Origin: an uncultured Clostridia bacterium
GTDB lineage: Bacteria; Bacillota; Clostridia; Christensenellales; Aristaeellaceae
NCBI GenBank assembly: GCA_934647235.1
Contig: CAKUFG010000004.1
Location: 1-64,000, forward strand
Direction of reading: 5' to 3'
DNA: 64,000 nt
Within the stretch, counting starts at the first letter, position 1. Every line of letters begins with the position of its first letter. The position numbers were made by a program, and so were the translations under genes. Positions 8,739 to 17,921 of the stretch are shown piece after piece. The notes beneath the pieces are model-generated. The model was not told the origin of the DNA. It was given only the letters and a program-made list of their open reading frames with translations, and ran no database searches.

Positions 8739-9124
8739 TTGCCCTCGCTCCTCTCCCGAGCCTTGCGCACAAAGTCGCTCAGCTCGTCCAGATCCTGATC
8801 GGACAGGCGGTCGCCCGCCAGCGCGGCGATCAGGCTGGATACGCTTTTGTGATGGTAATGATCCAGAAAGTTCTCGGTTTCCATGCGCAGGTATTCGTCG
8901 CGGGAGATGATGGGGTAGAAGGCGCGCTCGCGGCCGTTTCCCTTTTCCACGCGCAGAAAACCGCGCTCGGTCAGGCGCGCCAGCAGCGTCACCACCGTTT
9001 GCACCTTCCAATTGCGGCTGCGGCCAATCAGGTCCATCAGCAGGCCGGTCGTCACCGGGGGCTGCTGATCCCATATGGTTTGCATCAGGTCAAATTCACT
9101 GTCGGGCAGGCGCTGGGCTTTCAT
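8735..9124 (-). CDS. BlaI/MecI-family transcriptional repressor
   Basis: A 129-residue winged-helix repressor. It shows the family pattern: an N-terminal DSEFDLMQTIWD helix, the recognition region WKVQTVVTLLARLTERGFL, and VEKGNGRERAFYPI of the wing. A C-terminal dimerisation and cleavage part follows. The start ATG at 9124 has GGAGGAATTAACCA in front. Its stop overlaps the M56 peptidase start by four bases, so the two are translationally coupled. Two dyads in its own promoter (9149-9188) suggest autorepression relieved by peptidase cleavage. No beta-lactamase or PBP2a gene lies nearby, so a role in beta-lactam resistance is not supported by context. Confidence 0.93.
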   Translation of the reverse strand: MKAQRLPDSEFDLMQTIWDQQPPVTTGLLMDLIGRSRNWKVQTVVTLLARLTERGFLRVEKGNGRERAFYPIISRDEYLRMETENFLDHYHHKSVSSLIAALAGDRLSDQDLDELSDFVRKARERSEGK

Positions 9125-9148
9125 TGGTTAATTCCTCCATGCATGTAA

Positions 9149-9199
9149 TAAGACACCGTGTCTTAGTTATATACTACAGTCTGTCTTATTAAATGTCAA
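9149..9199 (-). promoter_or_regulatory. Promoter and paired operators of the BlaI-like operon
   Basis: Minus strand TTGACA (9194-9199), 17-base spacer, TAGTAT (9171-9176). A perfect dyad TAAGACAC-C-GTGTCTTA occupies 9149-9165. A second imperfect dyad of the same half-site occupies 9172-9188 and covers the spacer and -10 box. Centres are 23 bp apart. This tandem placement is typical of BlaI/MecI operators. Confidence 0.8.
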
Positions 9200-9242
9200 G
9201 CGGTTTCTGATGGTTGTTACAATTCGGACAGAATGGGCAGTA

Positions 9243-9268
9243 TAAAAAGAGCGGCTCATCCCAGCCGC
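9243..9268 (-). terminator. Terminator of the small membrane protein gene
   Basis: GCGGCT (9251-9256) pairs with AGCCGC (9263-9268); on the minus strand the stem is followed by TCTTTTTATA. Confidence 0.7.
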
Positions 9269-9299
9269 CCCATAAGATTTCAGATGTTTGACAATTCGA

Positions 9300-9554
9300 T
9301 TATTTCAGCTTTTTTGCAATCAGCAGCGCCGTCCCCTGCAGCAGGCACGCGCCCACAACGGACAGCGTCAGGCCGTAAAGATCGGCACGATACACGCCTG
9401 GCCAGCCGCAGCAGCGCGCAGCCTGCGCCGCCAGCGCCGCGCCCAGTACGCCGCACAGCAGGTTCCAATACCATTTTGCCGTATCGCAGCCCAGCAAAAA
9501 ACGCGCCAGAAAGCCGGCCGGCACGCCGAGCACCATCCACAATACCGGCTGCAT
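9300..9554 (-). CDS. Small integral membrane protein (Transgly_assoc/GlsB-like)
   Basis: An 84-residue protein with about three hydrophobic segments: MVLGVPAGFLARFLLG, LLCGVLGAALAAQAA, and LTLSVVGACLLQGTALLIA before a KKLK tail. The G-x-L-A-R-F-L-L-G start and the Gly-rich second helix resemble the transglycosylase-associated (YeaQ/GlsB) family of small stress-related membrane proteins, but the match is by eye. Start ATG 9554 has GGAAGGGAGG upstream. It ends in its own terminator and has no operon partner. Confidence 0.65.
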   Translation of the reverse strand: MQPVLWMVLGVPAGFLARFLLGCDTAKWYWNLLCGVLGAALAAQAARCCGWPGVYRADLYGLTLSVVGACLLQGTALLIAKKLK

Positions 9555-9639
9555 CGCGGTTTCCTCCCTTCCTTATCAGCATATTCCAACGCGCATGCGC
9601 GGTGCGCTTATGCGCATACTGATGCGGGAGGTGAGGCAA

Positions 9640-9822
9640 ATGAGCGAGCATTGGAAAAAATCCAGCCGTCCGATTGACGACGTGGAGACCGTGGCCTCGG
9701 CCAACGAATGGACGGGCATGCTGCCCGCCATGCCGGCGGATGAGGATACGCAGCCGGTCCGGCGCATGATGCACGTGCATCCCCAGCCCAAGCGCGAAGC
9801 ACCCCGCCCCGCCGACCGCTGA
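9640..9822 (+). CDS. Small hypothetical protein
   Basis: A possible 60-residue soluble, charged protein with no hydrophobic segment and a Pro-rich basic tail (HVHPQPKREAPRPADR). It is kept because the ATG at 9640 has a good GGGAGGT site at 9626-9632. A longer in-frame start at 9595 lacks one. No family is recognised, no clear promoter was found, and it sits between two minus-strand genes. Translation is plausible but unproven. Confidence 0.45.
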   Translation: MSEHWKKSSRPIDDVETVASANEWTGMLPAMPADEDTQPVRRMMHVHPQPKREAPRPADR

Positions 9823-9825
9823 CGC

Positions 9826-9895
9826 AAAACGCCGCCCAGTGAGGCTGGCAAACGGCGAAACACGTTTTCGCGCATGCTCAGCCGCCCTGGGCGGC
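9826..9895 (-). terminator. Hairpins downstream of pyk
   Basis: GCCGCCC-T-GGGCGGC (9881-9895) is a perfect dyad 27 bases past the pyk stop. Further on, CGCCG and CCAG (9830-9839) pair with CTGG and CGGCG (9845-9857), followed on the minus strand by TTTT. Together they are the best candidates for pyk termination. Confidence 0.45.
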
Positions 9896-9921
9896 ACTAT
9901 GTGCTTTTCATTCAAATCAGA

Positions 9922-11340
9922 TCAGGCGTTCTGCACGCGCAGCAGCGTCGTGCCCTTGCTTACATCCTGCGGCTCGCCCGCGGTGATGACCACCAGGTCG
10001 CCCTCGTCGATCACATCGGCGTTGCGCGCGCAGTCCACCACATGGCGGCACAGCTCCTCGGTGGAGTTCTGCCGCAGCGAACGCACAGGATACACGCCCC
10101 AGGACAGGGACAGCTGCTGGAAGGTCTTTTCATCGGGGGTTGCGCCCACGATGGGCTCCTCCGGGCGGAACTTGGAAATCCCCCGCGCGCTGCGGCCCGT
10201 CATCGTCACCGTCAGGATGGCGCGCGCGCCCACATCCCGCGCCGTGGTGCACGCCGCGTCGCAGATGGCGTTGGTCGCGTCGCTCGTGTCCATATCGTGA
10301 TCAAAGCCCTTGTACACGCCCATATCGAAGGCGTCGCACTCCGCCTGCGCGGCAATGCGCGCCATGGCGGCCACGGCCTCCACAGGATAGCGGCCGCTGG
10401 CGCTTTCGCCCGAAAGCATCACGGCTGATGTGCCGTCAAACACGGCGTTGGCCACATCGGTAATCTCGGCGCGGGTGGGGCTGGGGCTGGCGATCATGGA
10501 TTCCAGCATCTGCGTGGCGGTAATGGCCACCTTGCCCGCCTGATAGCACCGGCGGATAAAGCGCTTCTGCAGGCCGGGCAGACGCTCATAGGCAATCTCC
10601 ACGCCCATATCGCCGCGCGCCACCATGATGCCGTCGCAGTGGGAGAGGATCTCGTCAAAGTTATCCACGCCCTCGCCGTTTTCAATTTTGGCGATCACGC
10701 GCACGCGATGGCCGCCGTGGTAGTTGAGGAAGCGGCGCATTTCGATCATATCCTGCGCGCTGCGGGCAAAGGACGCAGCCACAAAATCCACATCGTTTTC
10801 AATGCCGAAGATCAGGTCGGACTTGTCCGCCTCGCTCAGGTAAGGCATGTTCAGGTGCACGCCGGGCACGTTTACGCCCTTATGGGTGGCGATGCGTCCG
10901 CCATGCTCCACCAGGCAGCGGATATCGGTATCGCTGGTTTCCTGCACGCGCAGGGATACGCGGCCGTCGTCGATGAGGATGCGGTCGCCCGCCTTCACCT
11001 CGCGCGGCAAATCGGCATAGGTGATGGATACCTGCGCGGCGTCGCCCTGCACATCGCGGGCGGTCAGGATAAACTCCGCCCCGTCTGCCAGCATGGCCTC
11101 GCCGCCCGCCATATCCTTCAGGCGGATTTCGGGGCCCTTGGTATCCAGCATCACAGCGGCGGCCACACCCAGACGATCGCGCACGGCGCGGAAGCGCTGC
11201 ATCATTTCGCGGTGCGATTCATGGGTGCCATGAGAAAAGTTGAACCGGGCCACGTTCATGCCCGCGCGTAGCATGGCTTCCATCACTTTTTCATCCGCGC
11301 TGGCGGGGCCCAGGGTGCAGACAATCTTGGTCTTTCTCAT
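9922..11340 (-). CDS. pyk: Pyruvate kinase
   Basis: Makes pyruvate and ATP from phosphoenolpyruvate and ADP, the last step of glycolysis. The 472-residue chain starts KTKIVCTLGPAS, has NFSHGTHE near residue 35, the K and E of AKIENGEGVDNFDEIL, the MVARGDMGVEI active-site segment, and TATQMLESM. It ends at LLRVQNA, so it is the short form without the C-terminal PEP-utiliser domain seen in many Bacilli. The start ATG 11340 has TTGGAGGG upstream; an upstream in-frame ATG at 11406 is rejected because it overlaps the promoter. It supplies substrate to the nifJ enzyme in the same window. It is monocistronic. Confidence 0.97.
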   Translation of the reverse strand: MRKTKIVCTLGPASADEKVMEAMLRAGMNVARFNFSHGTHESHREMMQRFRAVRDRLGVAAAVMLDTKGPEIRLKDMAGGEAMLADGAEFILTARDVQGDAAQVSITYADLPREVKAGDRILIDDGRVSLRVQETSDTDIRCLVEHGGRIATHKGVNVPGVHLNMPYLSEADKSDLIFGIENDVDFVAASFARSAQDMIEMRRFLNYHGGHRVRVIAKIENGEGVDNFDEILSHCDGIMVARGDMGVEIAYERLPGLQKRFIRRCYQAGKVAITATQMLESMIASPSPTRAEITDVANAVFDGTSAVMLSGESASGRYPVEAVAAMARIAAQAECDAFDMGVYKGFDHDMDTSDATNAICDAACTTARDVGARAILTVTMTGRSARGISKFRPEEPIVGATPDEKTFQQLSLSWGVYPVRSLRQNSTEELCRHVVDCARNADVIDEGDLVVITAGEPQDVSKGTTLLRVQNA

Positions 11341-11387
11341 TGCAATCCCTCCAAAATTACTGATAAAGCAAAACTTTCCACATATAC

Positions 11388-11416
11388 AATATATCACAAA
11401 TTGCAAGCCGCCGCAA
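11388..11416 (-). promoter_or_regulatory. Promoter of pyk
   Basis: Minus strand TTGCGG (11411-11416), 17-base spacer, TATATT (11388-11393), about 48 bases upstream of the start codon. The -35 box matches consensus at four positions. Confidence 0.5.
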
Positions 11417-11442
11417 TATTTTTCGCTGCTGCGCGGCAGTTT

Positions 11443-12864
11443 TTATATTGTTTCCCGCGCCGCCTCATACGCGCCGAAAAAGCGCAGCGCCGGCGCAAGG
11501 CGGCTGTCCAGCACGCGCAGGCGCAGCCCCTGCACGCATTGCCCGTGCAGATTTACAATGCGCCGGCTGCCCACCACCGTGCCAGCCGCGGCCCTCTGCC
11601 ATGCGCCGTCCACCCACGCCTCCAGCGCAAAGCGCTCGATCCGCTGGCTCAGGCGCAGCTGCTCGCGCAGCAGCACATAGCCGATGCGCTGCGGCGCGTC
11701 CCAGCGCACGGTGACCTGCCATTCTCCCGCATCGCCGCACGGCATGTAATAGGCCTCGTCCTGGCAAAGCACATGTTTGATTTCACACCCTGGCCGGGCG
11801 GGAGAGGCTGTGATTTCGCATGCCTCGGGCAGCAGGTTATGGGCAAAACGCGCGCGCAGCGCATCCCCCAGCTCCTGCAGACGGCGCGCGTCCGCAGCGT
11901 GCACGCGGCCCTCGCGGTCGGGCGGCACGTTGAGCAGGAAGGCCGCGTTGCCGCCCACCGACTTTTCATAAATCTCCAGCAGCTTTTCCAGCGGCTTTAC
12001 CTGGCCGTCCTCCGCCGGATGATAAAACCACCCCGGCCGGATGGAGGTGTTCACCTCCGCCGGATACCAGACCAGATCGGTTTCGTTTTTCAGGATTTCC
12101 CGGCTGCCCAGATCGCGGTCCTGCGCGCGGATGGTACGCAGGCGAAAATCCGCGCCGTCCGCCTGCTGGCTCATAGAGGCGATTTTTTCGGTATCCCGCG
12201 TGCGGCGGGGCACCACGCTCCATTCCGATTCGCGGGTATCCCCCGCCTCGTTGCCGCACCAGCGGATATCCGGCCCGCACACATGGATGCACGCCTCGGG
12301 CTGCAGGGTACGGATGGTACGGTAATAGCGCTCCCAATCATAGCGCTGCCTGCGGCCGTTCGGGCCCTCGCCGCACGCGCCGTCCAGCCACACGCTGCAT
12401 ATCTCCCCATAGCCGGTCAGCAGCTCGGTCAGCTGGCGCACAAAGAAATCATCGTAGGGCCTGCCCGTGCCGTACAGGGGCTGATTGCGGTCCCAGGGCG
12501 ACAGATATACGCCGAAGCGCAGGCCCTCCGCGCGGCAGGCTTCGGCGGCCTGGGCCACCACATCCTGCCGGTAAGGGCTGGCCGCGACGGTATAATCCGT
12601 CGCGCGGCTGGGCCACAGGCAAAAGCCGTCGTGGTGCTTGCAGGTCAGAATCATCCCCTTCATGCCGGCGCTGCGCAGGCACCGGGCCCACTGCCGCGCA
12701 TCCAGGCGGGCAGGCGCAAACAGCGCAGGGCTGTCCGTGCCGTCGCCCCATTCCCGGTCGGTAAAGGTATTGATGGAAAAATGAATAAAGCCGTAAAACC
12801 CCATCTCCTGCAGCGCCAGCTGCCGGGGCGAGGGAACGATTGCGACCAGCTGCCGATCCTCCAT
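11443..12864 (-). CDS. Alpha-L-fucosidase, GH29, cytoplasmic
   Basis: A 473-residue glycoside hydrolase releasing alpha-linked fucose. GH29 hallmarks are GFIHFSINTFTDREWGDG, GMILTCKHHDGFCLWPS, and SVWLDGACGE with the expected nucleophile Asp. A C-terminal beta region (about 360-473, GEWQVTVRWDAPQRIGYVLLRE) resembles an F5/8-type C domain. No signal peptide is present, so imported oligosaccharides are the likely substrate. Start ATG 12864 is preceded by GGGAGAAGG; an ATG 60 bases upstream lacks a ribosome-binding site. It has its own promoter. Fucose from host mucin or milk glycans is the probable context, by inference from family and from the sulfatase genes in this window. Confidence 0.9.
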   Translation of the reverse strand: MEDRQLVAIVPSPRQLALQEMGFYGFIHFSINTFTDREWGDGTDSPALFAPARLDARQWARCLRSAGMKGMILTCKHHDGFCLWPSRATDYTVAASPYRQDVVAQAAEACRAEGLRFGVYLSPWDRNQPLYGTGRPYDDFFVRQLTELLTGYGEICSVWLDGACGEGPNGRRQRYDWERYYRTIRTLQPEACIHVCGPDIRWCGNEAGDTRESEWSVVPRRTRDTEKIASMSQQADGADFRLRTIRAQDRDLGSREILKNETDLVWYPAEVNTSIRPGWFYHPAEDGQVKPLEKLLEIYEKSVGGNAAFLLNVPPDREGRVHAADARRLQELGDALRARFAHNLLPEACEITASPARPGCEIKHVLCQDEAYYMPCGDAGEWQVTVRWDAPQRIGYVLLREQLRLSQRIERFALEAWVDGAWQRAAAGTVVGSRRIVNLHGQCVQGLRLRVLDSRLAPALRFFGAYEAARETI

Positions 12865-12913
12865 AGCGCCTTCTCCCTGCCTTGAGCCTGTAGAATAATG
12901 AAATGATAAAACC

Positions 12914-12942
12914 ATTATACACAAAGATATGCTTCATCACAA
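12914..12942 (-). promoter_or_regulatory. Promoter of the fucosidase gene
   Basis: Minus strand TTGTGA (12937-12942), 17-base spacer, TATAAT (12914-12919). It sits immediately after the aspA terminator, so the fucosidase is transcribed separately from aspA. Confidence 0.7.
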
Positions 12943-12945
12943 GAC

Positions 12946-12973
12946 AAAAGCGCCCCGGCAATCGCCGGGGCGC
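12946..12973 (-). terminator. Terminator of aspA
   Basis: GCGCCCCGGC (12950-12959) pairs perfectly with GCCGGGGCGC (12964-12973) around a four-base loop; the minus strand continues TTTTGTCTTG. Confidence 0.85.
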
Positions 12974-12993
12974 ATAAACGCTTTTGGTCGCTA

Positions 12994-14391
<1,398 letters not shown>

Positions 14392-14434
14392 GGTTGGCCG
14401 CCCCTTTCGCATATCGCAGATTGTTGTTGATATT

Positions 14435-14463
14435 ATTATATGAAGCTGTTATACTATCTGCAA
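14435..14463 (-). promoter_or_regulatory. Promoter of aspA
   Basis: Minus strand TTGCAG (14458-14463), 17-base spacer, TATAAT (14435-14440). It lies in the AT-rich divergent region shared with the LysR gene and is the likely target of that regulator. A precise LysR box could not be fixed by eye. Confidence 0.65.
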
Positions 14464-14527
14464 ATACTTATATTGTTATCTCTCTTATTTATTTTTATCT
14501 ATAAGAAGATGAGATCGGAGGTCGGCC

Positions 14528-15460
14528 ATGTTCCGAGAGATGCGCTATGTTTACGAGGTCTACCGCGAGCGCAGCTTTTCCCGCGCGGCGCAGAAGCTGT
14601 ATATCTCCCAGCCTTCGCTGAGCCTGATGATCAAAAAGGCCGAGGAGCGCGTAGGCAGCCCGCTGTTTGACCGCAGCACCATGCCCATCGGCCTGACCGA
14701 GACCGGGCGGCAGTATATCCGCGCGGCCGAGCAGATCATGGAAATCGAGGGCTCCTTTCAGCAATATATCAGCGATACCGAGGCGTGTCTTAGCGGCACG
14801 CTGGCGCTGGGCGGCACCACGCTGTTTACCTCCTATGTGCTGCCGCCGCTGATCAGCGCGTTTTCGGATCGCTTTCCCCGCGTGCAGGTGCGCATTCTGG
14901 AGGCGCACACCGCCGCGCTGGAGCGCGAGCTGCGCGAGGGCGAGCTGGACTTTGTGATGGAAAACTGCGCGTTCGACCCTGCGGTATACGACAGCATTGC
15001 CTATCGCGCCGAGCGGCTGCTGCTGGCCGTGCCCGCCGGCTTTGCAGTCAACGAGGCCGCCGCGGCCTATCGGCTGACGGCGGAGGAGCTGCAGGCAGGC
15101 AGGGACGCGCCGGGCGTGCCGCTGGCGCTGTTCAGGGACGAGCCGTTTCTATTGCTCAAGGAGGGCAATGATACCCGTCAGCGCGCCGACAGGCTGTGCG
15201 CCAAGGCGGGCTTCCGCCCCGGCGCGCGGCTGCTGCTGGATCAGCAGCTGACGGCCTACAACCTGGCCTGCTACGGGCTGGGCGTTACCTTTGTCAGCGA
15301 CACGCTGGCCTGCAGCGTGCCGCCCGACGAAAGGCTGAATTTCTACCTGTTGGATAGTCCGCACGCGCGCCGCGCGGTGAGCCTGGTGTACAAGCGCAGC
15401 CGCTTTGTCACCCGGCCCATGCGGGAATTTCTGCAGCTGCTCTCCATTGACGGTAAATAG
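14528..15460 (+). CDS. LysR-family transcriptional regulator
   Basis: A 310-residue regulator. Residues 1-60 form the winged HTH (FSRAAQKLYISQPSLSLMIKKAEERVGSPLFDR) and 85-300 the periplasmic-binding-protein-like effector domain. The start ATG 14528 has CGGAGGTCGGCC upstream. Its divergent position next to aspA suggests it controls aspartate or C4-dicarboxylate metabolism. The sugar importer that follows on the same strand has its own strong promoter, so it is not in the same operon. The effector is unknown. Confidence 0.9.
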   Translation: MFREMRYVYEVYRERSFSRAAQKLYISQPSLSLMIKKAEERVGSPLFDRSTMPIGLTETGRQYIRAAEQIMEIEGSFQQYISDTEACLSGTLALGGTTLFTSYVLPPLISAFSDRFPRVQVRILEAHTAALERELREGELDFVMENCAFDPAVYDSIAYRAERLLLAVPAGFAVNEAAAAYRLTAEELQAGRDAPGVPLALFRDEPFLLLKEGNDTRQRADRLCAKAGFRPGARLLLDQQLTAYNLACYGLGVTFVSDTLACSVPPDERLNFYLLDSPHARRAVSLVYKRSRFVTRPMREFLQLLSIDGK

Positions 15461-15483
15461 TCAGTATTGTGTATTTTTATACC

Positions 15484-15561
15484 ATGCAAACGGTTGCCAT
15501 TTTGTATTCTCCCAATTTTTTTGCTAAAAATATTGACAAATAGCACAAAATCGTATATGAT
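15484..15561 (+). promoter_or_regulatory. Promoter of the first sugar importer, with a cre-like site upstream
   Basis: Perfect TTGACA (15533-15538), 17-base spacer, TATGAT (15556-15561). The sequence ATGCAAACGGTTGCC at 15484-15498 fits 14 of 15 positions of the CcpA cre consensus WTGNAANCGNWNNCW. It is centred about 45 bp upstream of the -35 box, where a cre site can activate. Another LacI-type regulator is equally possible. Confidence 0.65.
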
Positions 15562-15658
15562 ACCGTTGCAGCAGGGAAGCGAGCGATAATCGAATATGGA
15601 TAAGGCCCTTTCCCCAGCGCAAATTCGCGGTTTATCCGCAAAAAGGAGCGATACCTTT

Positions 15659-16936
15659 ATGAAAAAGTTCTTCGCACTGCTTCTGGCTCTGTGCCTGGCA
15701 ATGACGATGGTCGCCTCCGTTGCCTCCGCCGAGGACGGCAAGGTGTACTACCTCAACTTCAAGCCTGAAGCCGACGCCGCCTGGCAGGAGCTGGCCAAGA
15801 CCTATACCAAAAAGACCGGTGTGCAGGTGACTGTCGTGACCGCCGCTTCCGGCACCTACTCCCAGACCCTGACCGCTGAAATGGACAAGAGCAGCGCTGC
15901 CCCCACCCTGTTCCAGTGCGGCAACCTGTCCGGTCTCCAGACCTGGCGCGATTACATGCTGGATCTGAACGGCACTGATTTCGCCAACGAAATGACCACC
16001 GCCGACTTCAACCTCTACGGCGAAAACGGCGAGCTGCTGGCCGCCGGTTACTGCTACGAGGCTTTCGGCATCATCGTCAACAAGGCTCTGCTGGAAAAGG
16101 CCGGCCACAAGCTGGAGGAAATCAAGGATTTCGCCAGCCTGAAGGCTGTTGCCGAGGATATCCACGCCCGCGCTGCGGAGCTGGGCTTTGACGCCTTCAC
16201 CTCCGCCGGCCTGGACGGCTCCTCCTCCTGGCGCTTCTCCGGCCATCTGGCCAACATGCCCCTGTACTACGAGTTCCGCGATGACAACGTAACCGAGAAG
16301 CCCGCCACCATCAAGGGCACCTACCTGGATAACTTCAAGAACATCTGGGATCTGTACATCAACAACTCCGCCACCAAGCCCGCCGATCTGGCCACCGCTA
16401 CCGGCGATCAGGCTGAATCCGAGTTCGGCACCGGCAAGGCTGCCTTCTATCAGAACGGCACCTGGGAATACGCCAACCTGATTGGCGAAAAGTTCGGCAT
16501 GAAGTCCGAAGACCTGGCCATGATCCCCATCTACTGCGGCGTTGAGGGCGAGGAAAAGGCCGGCCTGTGCTGCGGCACCGAGAACTGCTGGGCTGTCAAC
16601 TCCAAGGCTTCCGAGGCCGATATCAAGGCGACCCTGGACTTCCTGTACTGGGTTGTCACCAGCGAAGAAGGCACCGCGATGATGGCCGAGCAGTTTGGCC
16701 CCATCCCCTTCAAGGCTGCCAAGGCTTCCTCCAACGTATTCTTCAACGACGCCAACGCCTACATTGCCGAGGGCAACTACGTGGTCACCTGGGCGTTCAA
16801 CCATACCCCCAACGTTGACGCGTGGCGCGCGGGCGTTGTGGACGCCATGATGCAGTATTGCGCCGGCGGCAGCTGGGACAACGTGGTTGATGCGTTCGTT
16901 CAGGGCTGGGCCGTGCAGTATGCCAGCGAAAACTAA
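15659..16936 (+). CDS. Sugar ABC transporter substrate-binding protein (CUT1)
   Basis: A 425-residue extracellular solute-binding protein family 1. The signal peptide (MKKFFALLLALC...) ends at an ASVASA site near residue 22, with no lipobox cysteine. The mature domain has family features such as ELAKTYTKKTGVQVTVVTA near the start and YEAFGIIVNKALLEKAG in the middle. Start ATG 15659 has AAAAAGGAG upstream; the in-frame ATG at 15596 is too far from a site and would hide the signal peptide. It is followed by two permease genes beyond a terminator-like hairpin, so the binding protein is probably made in excess. The substrate is not evident. Confidence 0.92.
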   Translation: MKKFFALLLALCLAMTMVASVASAEDGKVYYLNFKPEADAAWQELAKTYTKKTGVQVTVVTAASGTYSQTLTAEMDKSSAAPTLFQCGNLSGLQTWRDYMLDLNGTDFANEMTTADFNLYGENGELLAAGYCYEAFGIIVNKALLEKAGHKLEEIKDFASLKAVAEDIHARAAELGFDAFTSAGLDGSSSWRFSGHLANMPLYYEFRDDNVTEKPATIKGTYLDNFKNIWDLYINNSATKPADLATATGDQAESEFGTGKAAFYQNGTWEYANLIGEKFGMKSEDLAMIPIYCGVEGEEKAGLCCGTENCWAVNSKASEADIKATLDFLYWVVTSEEGTAMMAEQFGPIPFKAAKASSNVFFNDANAYIAEGNYVVTWAFNHTPNVDAWRAGVVDAMMQYCAGGSWDNVVDAFVQGWAVQYASEN

Positions 16937-16949
16937 GAAAACCTAAGCG

Positions 16950-16984
16950 CGGGGGAGCGGGATCATTCCCGCCCCCCGATTTTT
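16950..16984 (+). terminator. Leaky terminator between binding protein and permease genes
   Basis: CGGGGG-a-GCGGGA (16950-16962) pairs with TCCCGC-CCCCCG (16967-16978) around a four-base loop and is followed by ATTTTT. It lies inside the operon 20 bases before the permease, a layout that lowers expression of the permeases relative to the binding protein. Confidence 0.75.
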
Positions 16985-17003
16985 CCGTACAGGGGGATTT
17001 ACC

Positions 17004-17921
17004 ATGCAGCAAATAACGCAGCCCAAGCGTAAAAAAGAAACCGTCGCCGTCAATTCGCGCCTGATTCGCCGCCCGATTCAGCGCTGCTTCGCCATCTTTC
17101 TGCTGCCTACCTTCGCGGCGTTCTGCATCGGCTTTCTCTGGCCGTTTGTAAAGGGGCTTTATCTTTCCTTCTGCACCTTTACCACCACCAGCAACGCCAA
17201 ATGGGTGGGGCTGCAAAACTATCAGAAGGCGCTGACGGACGCCAGCTTTCTGCATGCCTTCTGGTATACGGCGCTGGTAGCCATTGTATCGCTGATCCTG
17301 ATTAACGTGCTGTCCTTCGCCGTGGCCTACGCCCTCACACGCAAGATTCCGGGGGCCAATATCTACCGCGGCGTGTTTTTCATGCCCAACCTGATCGGCG
17401 GCATCGTGCTGGGCTACATCTGGCAGCGCATCTTCAACGGCATCCTGCCCACGGCCATCGTGCTCAATACCCACTATGGCTTCTGGGGTCTGATTGTGCT
17501 GATGTGCTGGCAGCAGGTGGGCTATATGATGATTATCTATATCGCCGGCCTGCAATCGGTATCCGAGGATATGCTGGAAGCCGCGCGTATCGACGGCGCG
17601 AACAGCTGGCAGATCCTGTGGAAGATCACCATCCCCACCGTCATGCCCTCCATCACCATCTGCACCTTCCTGACGCTGACCAACTCCTTTAAGCTGTTTG
17701 ACCAGAACATGGTGCTCAACGAGGGCCGTCCCTACATCTTCCAGAACGGCGTGCAGATCAAAACCACCGAGATGCTGGCGCTGAACATCTACAACACCTT
17801 TTATATGAATGCAAAATCCCGCGGCGTAGGCCAGGCCAAGGCCGTGCTGTTCTTTATCCTGGTGGCCGCCATCGCGCTGATTCAGCTGCGCGCGACCCAT
17901 GAAAAGGAGGTGCAGCAGTGA
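17004..17921 (+). CDS. Sugar ABC transporter permease, MalF type
   Basis: A 305-residue inner-membrane permease with six hydrophobic segments. The cytoplasmic EAA loop reads EAARIDGANSWQILWKITIP, which docks with the ATPase subunit. A basic N-terminal tail of about 28 residues precedes the first segment, as in MalF/MsmF permeases. Start ATG 17004 has AGGGGGATTTACC upstream. It overlaps the next permease by one base (TGATG), so the pair is translationally coupled. No ATPase gene follows, so a shared MsmK-like ATPase encoded elsewhere is presumed. Confidence 0.93.
   Translation: MQQITQPKRKKETVAVNSRLIRRPIQRCFAIFLLPTFAAFCIGFLWPFVKGLYLSFCTFTTTSNAKWVGLQNYQKALTDASFLHAFWYTALVAIVSLILINVLSFAVAYALTRKIPGANIYRGVFFMPNLIGGIVLGYIWQRIFNGILPTAIVLNTHYGFWGLIVLMCWQQVGYMMIIYIAGLQSVSEDMLEAARIDGANSWQILWKITIPTVMPSITICTFLTLTNSFKLFDQNMVLNEGRPYIFQNGVQIKTTEMLALNIYNTFYMNAKSRGVGQAKAVLFFILVAAIALIQLRATHEKEVQQ

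Noticed and set aside
5589..8798. A 1069-residue plus-strand frame opposite the BlaR1-like gene
   Set aside because: The minus strand carries HELTH and an ATGA overlap with the repressor; the plus frame has no recognisable motif or ribosome site.
5592..9124. Beta-lactam resistance operon
   Set aside because: No beta-lactamase or PBP2a gene is nearby and the penicillin-binding sensor domain is not seen.
14392..14527. A defined LysR T-N11-A box between aspA and lysR
   Set aside because: The region is so AT-rich that several candidates fit equally; none is clearly better.
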